From positions 1 through 64,000 of the forward strand of contig CANNAN010000009.1 in the NCBI GenBank assembly GCA_947502635.1: a stretch of DNA of 64,000 bases, written 5' to 3'. Source of the DNA: an uncultured Flavobacteriaceae bacterium. GTDB lineage: Bacteria > Bacteroidota > Bacteroidia > Flavobacteriales > Flavobacteriaceae. The notes beneath the pieces are model-generated. The model saw nothing but the letters and a program-made list of their open reading frames with translations. It did not search any database and was not told the DNA's origin. Position 1 is the stretch's first letter, and each line of letters opens with the position of its first letter. Made by a program: the position numbers and the translations under genes. Positions 24,827-33,567 of the stretch are shown piece after piece.

Positions 24827-26308
24827 TTAAGGCTTTTCTAATTTTATAAATTCGGAAAAATCACTAGAATTAAAGCCCCAAATTATTGGCAACATATAAT
24901 ACACCATTATAGTTAAAAATATAATTGACACAATATTCATCCATATACCACTTTTAATCATGTCAGGTATTCTAAGGTATCCAGACCCAAAGACTACGGC
25001 ATTTGGAGGTGTTGCAACTGGCATCATAAAAGCACAAGATGCTGATACAGTACAAGCTATCATAAGAATATAAGGGTTAATATTTAGTGAAATAGCAATA
25101 GGGGCCAATATTGGCAGTAACATGGCTGTTGTTGCTAAATTTGAAGTAAATTCTGTAAAAAAATTGACTAACCCTACTATAATCAACACTAGAAAAACTA
25201 ACGAAAACCCCTGAAGCATAGACATTTGAGATCCCAACCATGATGCCAGCCCTGTAATTTGAAATCCTGCTGCAAGTGCCATACCTCCACCAAATAAAAG
25301 AATAATGCCCCAAGGTAATTTCACGGCATCTTCCCAAGTAATTATACGTTTTTTAATATCGCTAGTTGGAATAACAAATAGTAATACACCTGCTGTCATG
25401 GCTATTATAGTATCATCAATAAATGGGAAAAATTTCTGTAGAATAAATGAACGCGTAATCCAACAAAAAGCAGTTAAAACAAAAATTAATGAAACTATTT
25501 TTTCTTCTCTTTTCATAGGCCCAATATTCGCTACTAACCTATCTATCTCTTGTTTCCCTCCAGGAAATTCTTTCTGTTTAAATTTAAATGCAAATTTCGT
25601 TAAGTATAACCACGCTATACCTAATAGCGGAATGGCTATAGGCAACCCAAACTTTAGCCATTGCAGAAAGGTAATTTCTATATCGTAAACTTCTTCTACA
25701 TAACCAGCAAACACCAAATTAGGTGGTGTCCCTATAAGTGTTGCCATTCCTCCAATAGAAGCGCTATAAGCAATACTCAACATAAGTGCTTTTCCAAAAA
25801 GCAAATTTTCATCTTCTTCAGTTTCTGGATTGTCTTGTAATTGTGCTACAATAGACATACCAATAGGAAGCATCATTACAGCAGTAGCAGTATTTGATAT
25901 CCACATGGAAAGAAATGCCGTTGCTACCATAAAACCTAAAATGATTTTGGAAACATTAGTACCTATTATTTTAATAATATTTAATGCAATACGTTTATGC
26001 AAATTCCACTTTTCTATAGCAATAGCAAGCATGAAGCCACCCATATATAAAAAAATGTATTTATGCCCAAAAGAGGCCGTTGTGGTTTGCAAATCAACAG
26101 CTCCTGTCATTGGAAATAATATAATCGGTAAAAGCGCAGTTACAGCAATGGGTACTGCTTCTGTAACCCACCATAATGCCATCCACAATGTAATTGAAAG
26201 CAAATCGTATGCTTTATCTGGCATACCTGAAGGTGGATCTATATACTGTAAAATAATAAACAGTAGAGGGCCAGATATTAGAAATATACTTTTTTGAAAA
26301 GACTTCAT
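24827..26308 (-). CDS. SLC13/DASS family sodium-coupled anion (dicarboxylate-type) transporter
   Basis: This 493-residue polytopic inner-membrane protein has about 11-12 hydrophobic segments. The two family SNT motifs are visible: WISNTATAVMMLPIG and TEFTSNLATTAMLLPIL, each in a re-entrant Na+ and substrate site, along with GGMATLIGTPPNLVFAG and the C-terminal AFMMPVATPPNAVVFG. Members carry succinate, citrate, malate or sulfate with Na+. The substrate here is not determined, though the TPPN motifs favour the dicarboxylate branch. Its start overlaps the SGNH hydrolase stop by 4 bases, so the two are translationally coupled. Confidence 0.9.
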   Translation of the reverse strand: MKSFQKSIFLISGPLLFIILQYIDPPSGMPDKAYDLLSITLWMALWWVTEAVPIAVTALLPIILFPMTGAVDLQTTTASFGHKYIFLYMGGFMLAIAIEKWNLHKRIALNIIKIIGTNVSKIILGFMVATAFLSMWISNTATAVMMLPIGMSIVAQLQDNPETEEDENLLFGKALMLSIAYSASIGGMATLIGTPPNLVFAGYVEEVYDIEITFLQWLKFGLPIAIPLLGIAWLYLTKFAFKFKQKEFPGGKQEIDRLVANIGPMKREEKIVSLIFVLTAFCWITRSFILQKFFPFIDDTIIAMTAGVLLFVIPTSDIKKRIITWEDAVKLPWGIILLFGGGMALAAGFQITGLASWLGSQMSMLQGFSLVFLVLIIVGLVNFFTEFTSNLATTAMLLPILAPIAISLNINPYILMIACTVSASCAFMMPVATPPNAVVFGSGYLRIPDMIKSGIWMNIVSIIFLTIMVYYMLPIIWGFNSSDFSEFIKLEKP

Positions 26309-27102
26309 TCTTTTTCTTTATTAAAAGATTCAAAATTAGTTTCCTTTACTAGCTGTTTAAAAAATGATGCCGTTTCGGGCAATACAAAAGACAGATATAG
26401 TTTTTCACCATCCTTATCAAGCGTAGTTACTCTATTTGGAATTTTAGAGATTGATTTCCCTGTAAGGGCCTTATAAACAATTAATGCAATTAAATAACTG
26501 CCATCTGAGGATGGATGTTTATCATCGAAATAGAGGTTTAAATCTGGCCTTAAATTTCGAGCCTTCATCCAAATAGGACCAACAGGAATTACTTTAGCAT
26601 TCACTTTATGAGCTAACTCTAAATAAGCTTTTGTAATTGTAGGCTGCATTAAAGGGTTAGATTTATAAGCCCAAGTAACATAAAATATGGGTTCAGCACC
26701 TACCGAACGTATTAGTTCAGAGAACTTTTTACCATATTCTTCAAAGCGCTCAGGGGTATTTATAGTACTTAAACTATGATCACCAAGAATTACATAATCC
26801 CACTTACCCTCTTTAATGAGCTTTCGAGTTACTGTCCGTTTTCCTCCCTCCCAATGTTGTTTGAGGTTACTACCTCCAACTGTCGATTGATGAATCGACA
26901 AAGGAACACCTCGGTTTTCCCCCATAGCTTTTACCAATTGAGGCATGTTCCAAAAATAAGTAAAGCTATTACCAACAAATAAGACATTAACGGGCTCCTC
27001 TTCTTGTGAAAAGAGGCTGAAAGGCAATAGAAAAACTAAAGCAAACCCCAAAAGAAAAGTTTTTTTTATGTTTTTTACTTGTATCATGATTTTTAGCAAC
27101 AT
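26305..27102 (-). CDS. SGNH/GDSL-family hydrolase, exported
   Basis: After a signal peptide (FLLGFALVFLLPFSLFSQ), the domain begins NVLFVGNSFTYFWNMPQL, block I with nucleophile Ser46. TVGGSNLKQHW supplies a block-II Gly. VILGDHSL replaces the usual GxND. FDDKHPSSDGS (residues ~193-200) gives the catalytic Asp-x-x-His. Such enzymes are acetyl or other carboxyl esterases. It starts 1 base after the SusD stop and overlaps the transporter by 4 bases. An alternative start at 27087 (MIQVKN) gives a shorter leader. The substrate is unknown. Confidence 0.78.
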   Translation of the reverse strand: MLLKIMIQVKNIKKTFLLGFALVFLLPFSLFSQEEEPVNVLFVGNSFTYFWNMPQLVKAMGENRGVPLSIHQSTVGGSNLKQHWEGGKRTVTRKLIKEGKWDYVILGDHSLSTINTPERFEEYGKKFSELIRSVGAEPIFYVTWAYKSNPLMQPTITKAYLELAHKVNAKVIPVGPIWMKARNLRPDLNLYFDDKHPSSDGSYLIALIVYKALTGKSISKIPNRVTTLDKDGEKLYLSFVLPETASFFKQLVKETNFESFNKEKE

Positions 27103-27103
27103 A

Positions 27104-28507
27104 TTATTGATTTACAGGTGTTTTGCTGAAGAAATCTGGAATAGGGTTAGGAATATTACTATTTCTATCAATTTCTGATTGCGGGTAAATAAAACGTTGT
27201 GGTAAAAGATTACCATTATTGGGCACAATTGGAACTCTAACAATCGATTCGCTTTCAGTTCTCCTAGTATCGTTAAAAGATTCTATCTGCCCAAATAGGG
27301 TTATATAACGTTCTTGTAATATCTCCCTTAACAGTGCATTATCGGCGCTAATACCATCAAGGTTTTCAATACCTCCAGAGGCAAAATCGGCAGTATTATA
27401 CGCGTCATATAAAATATCTGAAACATTTACATTTGTTAAATACCCCCCAGTAGCCATAAATGCTCTAAAGTTATTTAAATGTGACAGGCCATTATCAAAC
27501 CCATTAACTCTAAAACCTGCTTCTGCTAAGATTAGAAGGTTTTCTTGGTAAGTAACTAAGGCTGCCAGTGCAGATGGCGCTGCATATCCGTTAGTTATAT
27601 TTGGTTGAACGCCTAAAGAGTTTGTTGTAAAATAGAAACTATTTCTACCACTTTCATTAGTTTTAGTATTCCCTCTATAAGTTGGACTGGTTGGATCCAT
27701 TAAACCAGCCATAAAACTTGAAACTATAAGATCACTTTGTCTAACTTCTACAGCAAAAAATTGATAATTTAAATTGAAATCTTCAGCAGCTGTACCGTGC
27801 GTGCCATTCATACTATTATTTGAAGAGCTAATCCCGTTTTGTGCTGCAATATATGCCTTTGGATAATCTTTAATATGCATGTAAAATCTTGCTTTTAAAG
27901 TATAAGCGCTTTCAATCCAAGCTTGAGGATTTCCATCAAAATAAATGTCAGCGCCAGTGGCTGGTCTTCCTGAGTCTTGTTGTAAATTTGAAATAGCTTT
28001 ATCTAATAACGTTTGTACTTTAGAGTAAATATCTACCTGATTATCAAACATTGGGTCTGAGAATTCCTCATTTACGGCCTCATCAAATGGAATATCTCCA
28101 TACAATGATGTTAGTGTACCAAAGGATTGAGCTTGTAATACTTGAGTAATACCAATTGTTACGGCTCCAGTATTTTCGCTTAATGCTGTTTGTTCTGTTA
28201 TTATAGCATTTCTTAATGCATCTACATAACCATCGTTCCATAGAGCATCAAAATCACTAGTAGTTACTGAGTATTGATCAAATCCTAGATGCTGTCTATC
28301 TATTCCTGTATATTGACCTGAAAAAATACAAGCTCTTCTTGCATTTTCTCCAGTTTGAAATAATATATTTCCAACTTCAGCTCCTGTTAAAATAGTTTGA
28401 TAAGCACTTTTAGTTTGGTTGTTCGGGTCATTATTTAGATCTTCAACTAAATCGCTACAAGATTGAGTGAGAATAACTATAAGAAATAATAAAACATATG
28501 ATTTCAT
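27104..28507 (-). CDS. SusD/RagB-like nutrient-binding lipoprotein
   Basis: The protein begins MKSYVLLFLIVILTQSC, a lipoprotein signal with Cys17, followed by SDLVEDLNNDPNN, typical of the SusD-like group 2 family. Helical TPR-like stretches include QAWIESAYTLKARFYMHIKDY and ALLREILQERYITLFGQIESFNDTRRTES. It should sit as a lid on the partner SusC and bind the substrate at the cell surface. The open frame extends to 28594, but the signal peptide starts at 28507, so I chose this (467 residues). It is directly downstream of susC. Confidence 0.88.
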   Translation of the reverse strand: MKSYVLLFLIVILTQSCSDLVEDLNNDPNNQTKSAYQTILTGAEVGNILFQTGENARRACIFSGQYTGIDRQHLGFDQYSVTTSDFDALWNDGYVDALRNAIITEQTALSENTGAVTIGITQVLQAQSFGTLTSLYGDIPFDEAVNEEFSDPMFDNQVDIYSKVQTLLDKAISNLQQDSGRPATGADIYFDGNPQAWIESAYTLKARFYMHIKDYPKAYIAAQNGISSSNNSMNGTHGTAAEDFNLNYQFFAVEVRQSDLIVSSFMAGLMDPTSPTYRGNTKTNESGRNSFYFTTNSLGVQPNITNGYAAPSALAALVTYQENLLILAEAGFRVNGFDNGLSHLNNFRAFMATGGYLTNVNVSDILYDAYNTADFASGGIENLDGISADNALLREILQERYITLFGQIESFNDTRRTESESIVRVPIVPNNGNLLPQRFIYPQSEIDRNSNIPNPIPDFFSKTPVNQ

Positions 28508-28610
28508 AATAAAATATTTTTTATGTGTGTAGTTATTTGAAGTTGTCTTATCTCCATTGGTGTTTACTAAAGAAAGTTGTGTTGACAATTTCATAATATT
28601 AATTTCTAGA

Positions 28611-31600
28611 TTATAAAGTTAATGTTGCGCTAAAAAGAAAAGACTTTGTACCAGGGTTATTAAAGTAATCTATCCCTCTTGCTGCACTAACTCCTGATAA
28701 ATTTGTGTCGGGATCATTGCCTTCAAACTTAGTCCATAAAAACAAATTTCTTCCTGTAACTGAAAATTCTACAGATTTTAATGACGTAGATTTTTTTAAC
28801 CAATCTGATTTCCATAAATAGGACAAAGTAAGTTCTCTTAATCTAGTCCAAGACCCATCTTCAATATATAACTCATCATTTCCGCCACCAAAAAATCCAC
28901 CATCTCCATTATACCAAGTCTCTGTTAAAGCCACAGGTCCTGCTCCAAAATCTGCTACATTACCACGAAACGTTTCACCAATATTTATAATATTACCATT
29001 AGATTGGAAGTAATTTCTAGTGGCTGTTACTTCATTACCCGTATCGTACCACGTTCCTAAATCTCTCATTACCGATTTGGTTCCCGCATATATATCGGCA
29101 CCTTGATAGGTTTCAAATAAAACGGACAATCTGAAATTTTTATATTTAAATGCACTAGCAATACCTCCTTGCCAATCTGGGTTTGGATCACCTATAACGC
29201 CTTCTAATTGATCTTGTTCAGGAAAGCCAAAAGCATCATAAACTATGGAACCATCATCGTTTCGGAGTGTTCTAGATCCCCATAACACACCTAAAGGGTG
29301 ACCTTCAACAGCTCTTGAACTGACTGCTGCCAAGCCTCCTAAGTTCAATGATTCTGCTCCTGCTAAATCAGTAACCTTATTCTTAACTTTTGTAAAGTTT
29401 GCATTAATAGACCAAGAAATATCATTCGTATTTAATATTTTATATCCTAAATCAAGTTCTAAGCCTTTGTTTTCTATTTCAGCTCCATTTGTATAAATAG
29501 AAGAGTAGCCTGTTGAATTTGCTACAGGAAACTCCAAAAGAACATCTTCCGTAACATTTTCAAAGTATGTAAAACCAACGGAGAGTTTATTCTTAAAAAA
29601 CCTTAAATCTGTTCCAATTTCAAATTCTTTTTTTCGTTCTGGTTTAAGTGATGCATTGCCTCTATTAGTGCTTGGTACAAATGCGCCGTTACCAAATAAC
29701 CCAGCGTTTAAACCACCTCCTAATGCATCGTTATAGGTAGGCGAAATAAAAATATTAGAGGTATTATAACGGGCTGGTTGTACTCCTACCTCGGCATAGG
29801 AAGCTCTAAGTTTACCAAATGATAAAAAATTATTGTCTTTAAAAATGTCTAATTCCGAGAATTGCCATGCTAAAGAGGTTGAAGGAAATAGGAATGGTTT
29901 ATCTGAATTTTCTCCAAATGCGGATGCATTTTCAATTCTAATAGTGCTATCAATATAAAACATATCAAAAACCGAAAAAGATAAAGAGGAATATAACCCT
30001 GCTGTTCGCTCTTGTCCAAATGTGCTATTTACTACAGTGTTTTCAATAAGCGTATTGTCTATATCACGTATCTCACTTGCTACGTCTATAAACTGAATAA
30101 AACCACTTCCTTCAACCCCATTTACTTTTCTTGATTTAGTATTATAGTTAAATCCTAATAAAAAACTACCATCAATAATATCATCTAAATTAAATGTGCT
30201 TTTGGCTATAAAATCTGTATTAAAAATGGTATTTGTTGCAGTAGATTGGTCTATAAACCCTGCTGTAAACACTCCAGAAGCAGAACCAGGTGTCATAAAT
30301 TCAGATTTAGTTTCACTATAATGATCTACACCAGCTCTTGCTATTAAAGTCAACCAGCTTTTTGGAGAGGTCATAAATTCAAAATTTGTAATAAAGCGAT
30401 CCACTTTTGCTTTATTTTCTTGTTCATTAATAGTCCAAAGCGGGTTGTTATAAGTAGCTGTTCCATCTGCCCCAAGAGGCTCTCTATAAGACCGATGTCT
30501 ATTAGGTATTGGAGAACTATCACTAGATGCGTAATAGTCTCCTCGGTAACCAGAAATATCAAAATCTGCTGGGTTTCTAAGCAAGCCTAAATAGAGTCCA
30601 GAAGAGTTAGCTCCTAATCTAATACGGTTTGATGATGTTCTTGTATAAGAAGAGCTTAATTTTAAACTAGTAACATCGGTAAAATTTTGTTTGCCATTGA
30701 ATCTAATAGTCGATCTCCTATAATCTGAATTATTTTTCACAATTCCTTTTTGGTTGAGATCACTTAAACTAAAAAACATGGTGCTTTTTGCTGTTCCCCC
30801 ACTCAAACTTAAATTGTTTTCTAAAAAATGACCATTACCAAAAACTTGGTCAAAATTAGAATCATTATATGTCGCTTGTGAATTTTTATTTAAGATAGGG
30901 TAATATATTCTTCCATCTTGATCTAAATAAAACCCTCCTGTGGTATCAAATTCATCATTTCCGCCAGAACGATCTGATATTAAATCCCCCCAAGAATCTC
31001 TTGCTCTTTGATTATAGATTCCGTTATCTCCTTGTCCATATTTTGTTTGTACATCATATCTTTGATTTATTTTATCTAAAGAATAAGTAGACTTCAAGCT
31101 TACAGATAATTTGCTGTTATATTTCCCGCTTTTTGTTGTAATGTTAATAACACCTCCTAAGGCTTGTGTTCCCCATAATGCAGCAGCAGCAGCTCCTTTT
31201 AATACTGTCATAGATTCTATGTCATTTGGGTTGATATCGTTAAGTCGTGACTCTTGGCTAACGCCACCTCTATCACTATTACCACGAACATCGTTACTTA
31301 TAGGAATTCCATCTACAATAATTAAAGGTTGACTATTTCTAGTTATAGAAGAAACTCCTCTAATTTGAATATACGATCCTGCCCCAGGATCACCCGAAGT
31401 TCTTGTTATTCGTACACCTGATGATTTACCTGACAGTGCATTTAAAACATTCGCTTCTCCCGATTTGGCAACCGCTTCTCCCTTTACAGTAGAACTAGCA
31501 TACCCTAAATTATCTTTTTTCTTTGTAAAGCCTAATGCGTTTACAATAACAGCATCTAAATTTTCAATATCTTCTACCATTACAATATCGATAATACTTT

Positions 31601-31859
31601 TTGAGCCAACTTCAACTGTTACCGTTTTAAAACCTATAAATCTAAAGCTTAAGCTAGGGTTTTCTGTTTCTAATGATATCGTATATATACCGTCAAAATC
31701 TGTTACAGCTCCATTAGCCACATTGTCTTCAATAATACTTACACCTACTAATGGTAAACCTTGTTCATCTGTAACAGTACCTTTAACAGTTTCCTGAGAC
31801 ATTATTATTTGAAATGAAAAGAGGAATAGAAAGAATAGTGTTTTTGTTATAAATTTCAT
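28611..31859 (-). CDS. SusC/RagA family TonB-linked outer-membrane transporter
   Basis: This 1082-residue protein has a signal peptide (FLFLFSFQIIMSQ), a carboxypeptidase-regulatory-like domain (VKGTVTDEQGLPLVGVSI, residues ~22-105) and a TonB plug (SGVRITRTSGDPGAGSYIQI, IIVDGIPISND, LKGAAAAALWG, GGVINITTKSG). The C-terminal beta-barrel ends SFLFSATLTL. It imports a substrate across the outer membrane using TonB energy. No N-terminal anti-sigma-interaction (STN) domain is visible, so control by a FecR-type pathway is unlikely. It is the first gene of the six-gene leftward unit. Confidence 0.93.
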   Translation of the reverse strand: MKFITKTLFFLFLFSFQIIMSQETVKGTVTDEQGLPLVGVSIIEDNVANGAVTDFDGIYTISLETENPSLSFRFIGFKTVTVEVGSKSIIDIVMVEDIENLDAVIVNALGFTKKKDNLGYASSTVKGEAVAKSGEANVLNALSGKSSGVRITRTSGDPGAGSYIQIRGVSSITRNSQPLIIVDGIPISNDVRGNSDRGGVSQESRLNDINPNDIESMTVLKGAAAAALWGTQALGGVINITTKSGKYNSKLSVSLKSTYSLDKINQRYDVQTKYGQGDNGIYNQRARDSWGDLISDRSGGNDEFDTTGGFYLDQDGRIYYPILNKNSQATYNDSNFDQVFGNGHFLENNLSLSGGTAKSTMFFSLSDLNQKGIVKNNSDYRRSTIRFNGKQNFTDVTSLKLSSSYTRTSSNRIRLGANSSGLYLGLLRNPADFDISGYRGDYYASSDSSPIPNRHRSYREPLGADGTATYNNPLWTINEQENKAKVDRFITNFEFMTSPKSWLTLIARAGVDHYSETKSEFMTPGSASGVFTAGFIDQSTATNTIFNTDFIAKSTFNLDDIIDGSFLLGFNYNTKSRKVNGVEGSGFIQFIDVASEIRDIDNTLIENTVVNSTFGQERTAGLYSSLSFSVFDMFYIDSTIRIENASAFGENSDKPFLFPSTSLAWQFSELDIFKDNNFLSFGKLRASYAEVGVQPARYNTSNIFISPTYNDALGGGLNAGLFGNGAFVPSTNRGNASLKPERKKEFEIGTDLRFFKNKLSVGFTYFENVTEDVLLEFPVANSTGYSSIYTNGAEIENKGLELDLGYKILNTNDISWSINANFTKVKNKVTDLAGAESLNLGGLAAVSSRAVEGHPLGVLWGSRTLRNDDGSIVYDAFGFPEQDQLEGVIGDPNPDWQGGIASAFKYKNFRLSVLFETYQGADIYAGTKSVMRDLGTWYDTGNEVTATRNYFQSNGNIINIGETFRGNVADFGAGPVALTETWYNGDGGFFGGGNDELYIEDGSWTRLRELTLSYLWKSDWLKKSTSLKSVEFSVTGRNLFLWTKFEGNDPDTNLSGVSAARGIDYFNNPGTKSFLFSATLTL

Positions 31860-32082
31860 CTTAAAATTGGTTTTAAAAGTTTAGTTTTACTATTTTAAGT
31901 ACGCTTTTGTCATTTATTGCGACATGATAAAATCGCATTTTTAATGGGTAATATTTATCAATTATAAAAAATATTATGATAATTATTGTTGTTTTATCAA
32001 ATTTTATTAAATTTTAATGAATTTTAATAAACATGCGGTATTTGACATTTGTAATTTTGTAGCATTTAATATTTGTTTTTAA
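31860..32082. promoter_or_regulatory. Divergent control region between susC and the membrane regulator-like gene
   Basis: This 223-base AT-rich region separates two divergent genes. It holds a dyad TGCGA (31918-31922) / TCGCA (31933-31937) near susC. It also has four consecutive 10-base units (31991-32030: GTTTTATCAA, ATTTTATTAA, ATTTTAATGA, ATTTTAATAA), phased with the DNA helix. These are candidate operator and curvature elements; binding is not shown. Confidence 0.45.
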
Positions 32083-33240
32083 ATGGATAATCAAAGAAAC
32101 ACGGAAGTTTTACATAAAAGTTTTATTTCTAAACTTATTAAGCGATATGGCACGTTTAATAACGTAAGGAATAAATTTGAATCTACAAGTAATTCTATAA
32201 TAGCAAGAGATTTGTTTTATAGTGATTCTCAGTTTTCAAGGTTAATTAATAATTCTGCATCTGAAGGGGAATTTAAAAGGGCTTTAGGTAATATTGAGCG
32301 ATTACTTGATTTGGATCAACTAAAGAAGAAAACTCCAAGTAATGTAAATAATGCTAAAAATAATATTGTCTTAAATCGTAAGTTTTTATTTCTAGCTGTA
32401 GGCATTCTTTTTTCATTAATTATTATATCATTCTTTTATTTCAAAAGATATGATTCTACCAAAATAGGTGAAGTTTTAAGTGATGATTCGAGATATGAAA
32501 TGTTAAAATGGGGCTTTGAAAATAAATTTATCCAGCCTTACGTAAAATTAAAAGAATTACCCGATGATTGTTATTACCCTTGTTATAAGTATCAAGGCAA
32601 ATGGAAACTAAAACAAGAATATAAGATTCCGTTTTATAGAGAAAGAAACGGTTTCCATTATGTAGCTAAAGAGGCTATTATGTATGCTAGGTGTATGGAT
32701 GAAAGAGATGATAAGGGTGAGTTTTTTGAAGGTTATGAGTATCAAAAACATGAACTTTGGTATGACAAAAGAGAGTTTCCAATAGATTCATTCCTGACTA
32801 ATGGTTCTAACACACAAATAAGAGATTTATATAATAATTCAAATTTAGAAGAAGATAGCAACTTCGTAAAAATAGCATATGTTCATACCTTTTTTAGAAC
32901 AGAATTTCAAATAGATAGTTCTTTAATATATCGCACAGGAAAAGCAATTGGTCGCGATATTGAATTTGTTTCTGATGAAATTTTAGATAGCCAATTAAAT
33001 GATCGCGTTTCCTTAATTGGACTTAAAGATGAAATCAAAGCTATCTCTGTTAATCGTTTAGAAGATTATTCTAAACCAATTTCATGCAACCCAACAATAG
33101 CTCCTAACATAAATTTTAATCTCATAGAAGAGGGAGATGAGATGAGTTTTAATTGTCATTTTAGTATTGACCGTTTTATTATTGATTATAATAAAACTTA
33201 TATTTTTGATGATCAGTACATTAATAATTACTGTAGATAA
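32083..33240 (+). CDS. Single-pass membrane protein, putative membrane-bound regulator of the SusC/SusD locus
   Basis: I do not recognise a named family. Residues 1-95 are cytosolic, basic and helical (KLIKRYGTFNNVRNKFE, then ARDLFYSDSQFSRLINNSAS and EGEFKRALGNIERLL), shaped like a DNA-binding helix-turn-helix region. Residues 101-120 form one membrane segment (FLFLAVGILFSLIIISFFYF). Residues ~125-385 would be periplasmic and contain a Cys pair (DDCYYPCYKY) and several aromatic-rich strands. It diverges from susC. By position and topology it could be a ToxR-like one-step sensor and regulator of the locus, which is inference only. Confidence 0.6.
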   Translation: MDNQRNTEVLHKSFISKLIKRYGTFNNVRNKFESTSNSIIARDLFYSDSQFSRLINNSASEGEFKRALGNIERLLDLDQLKKKTPSNVNNAKNNIVLNRKFLFLAVGILFSLIIISFFYFKRYDSTKIGEVLSDDSRYEMLKWGFENKFIQPYVKLKELPDDCYYPCYKYQGKWKLKQEYKIPFYRERNGFHYVAKEAIMYARCMDERDDKGEFFEGYEYQKHELWYDKREFPIDSFLTNGSNTQIRDLYNNSNLEEDSNFVKIAYVHTFFRTEFQIDSSLIYRTGKAIGRDIEFVSDEILDSQLNDRVSLIGLKDEIKAISVNRLEDYSKPISCNPTIAPNINFNLIEEGDEMSFNCHFSIDRFIIDYNKTYIFDDQYINNYCR

Positions 33241-33567
33241 AATTGATGACTTAAACTTATAATATATTCTGCAAACTTTGCTACTACACCCCTCAAACCT
33301 GAGTTTCTATATTAAAAACCGGATAAAAAAGCATTGTGGTGCTATTTATAAACTTCAACAATATATATATATATATAATAATTAACTACTTATCATTTCG
33401 ACACCTGCCTGCCAGCAGGCTCCCCATTCTTCAATCGGAATGACATACAAATTACTAAATATTACTTTTAGTTAACTGGTAATCATTTTTTTTTAATAAA
33501 TTACATTGTGTCGAACTCACCTTTAAATTAAAACATTACTTTTCAAAGAGATCATCTTTTAAAAAAA
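33241..33567. other. Intergenic region, 327 bp, with AT microsatellite and palindromic repeat
   Basis: No gene was found. It contains an (AT)n run at about 33361-33377 and directly next to it a ~50-base inverted-repeat element (33393-33443). It marks the right end of the accessory interval that begins after pbpC, and holds the 3' end of the A2M gene on the right. Confidence 0.6.
33393..33443. repeat. REP-like palindromic intergenic element
   Basis: Outer arms TCATTTCGA (33393-33401) and TCGGAATGA (33435-33443) pair with one G-T. The centre holds GCCTGC/GCAGGC-type palindromes (CCTGCCTGCCAGCAGGC, 33404-33420). The base composition is much richer in G+C than its surroundings. Sequences of this look recur between genes in flavobacterial genomes, from memory. 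Confidence 0.6.

Noticed and set aside
25305-26297. Two long plus-strand frames (25305-25688 and 25830-26297) opposite the SLC13 transporter gene
   Set aside because: Antisense to a clear polytopic transporter; the sequences have no domain features.
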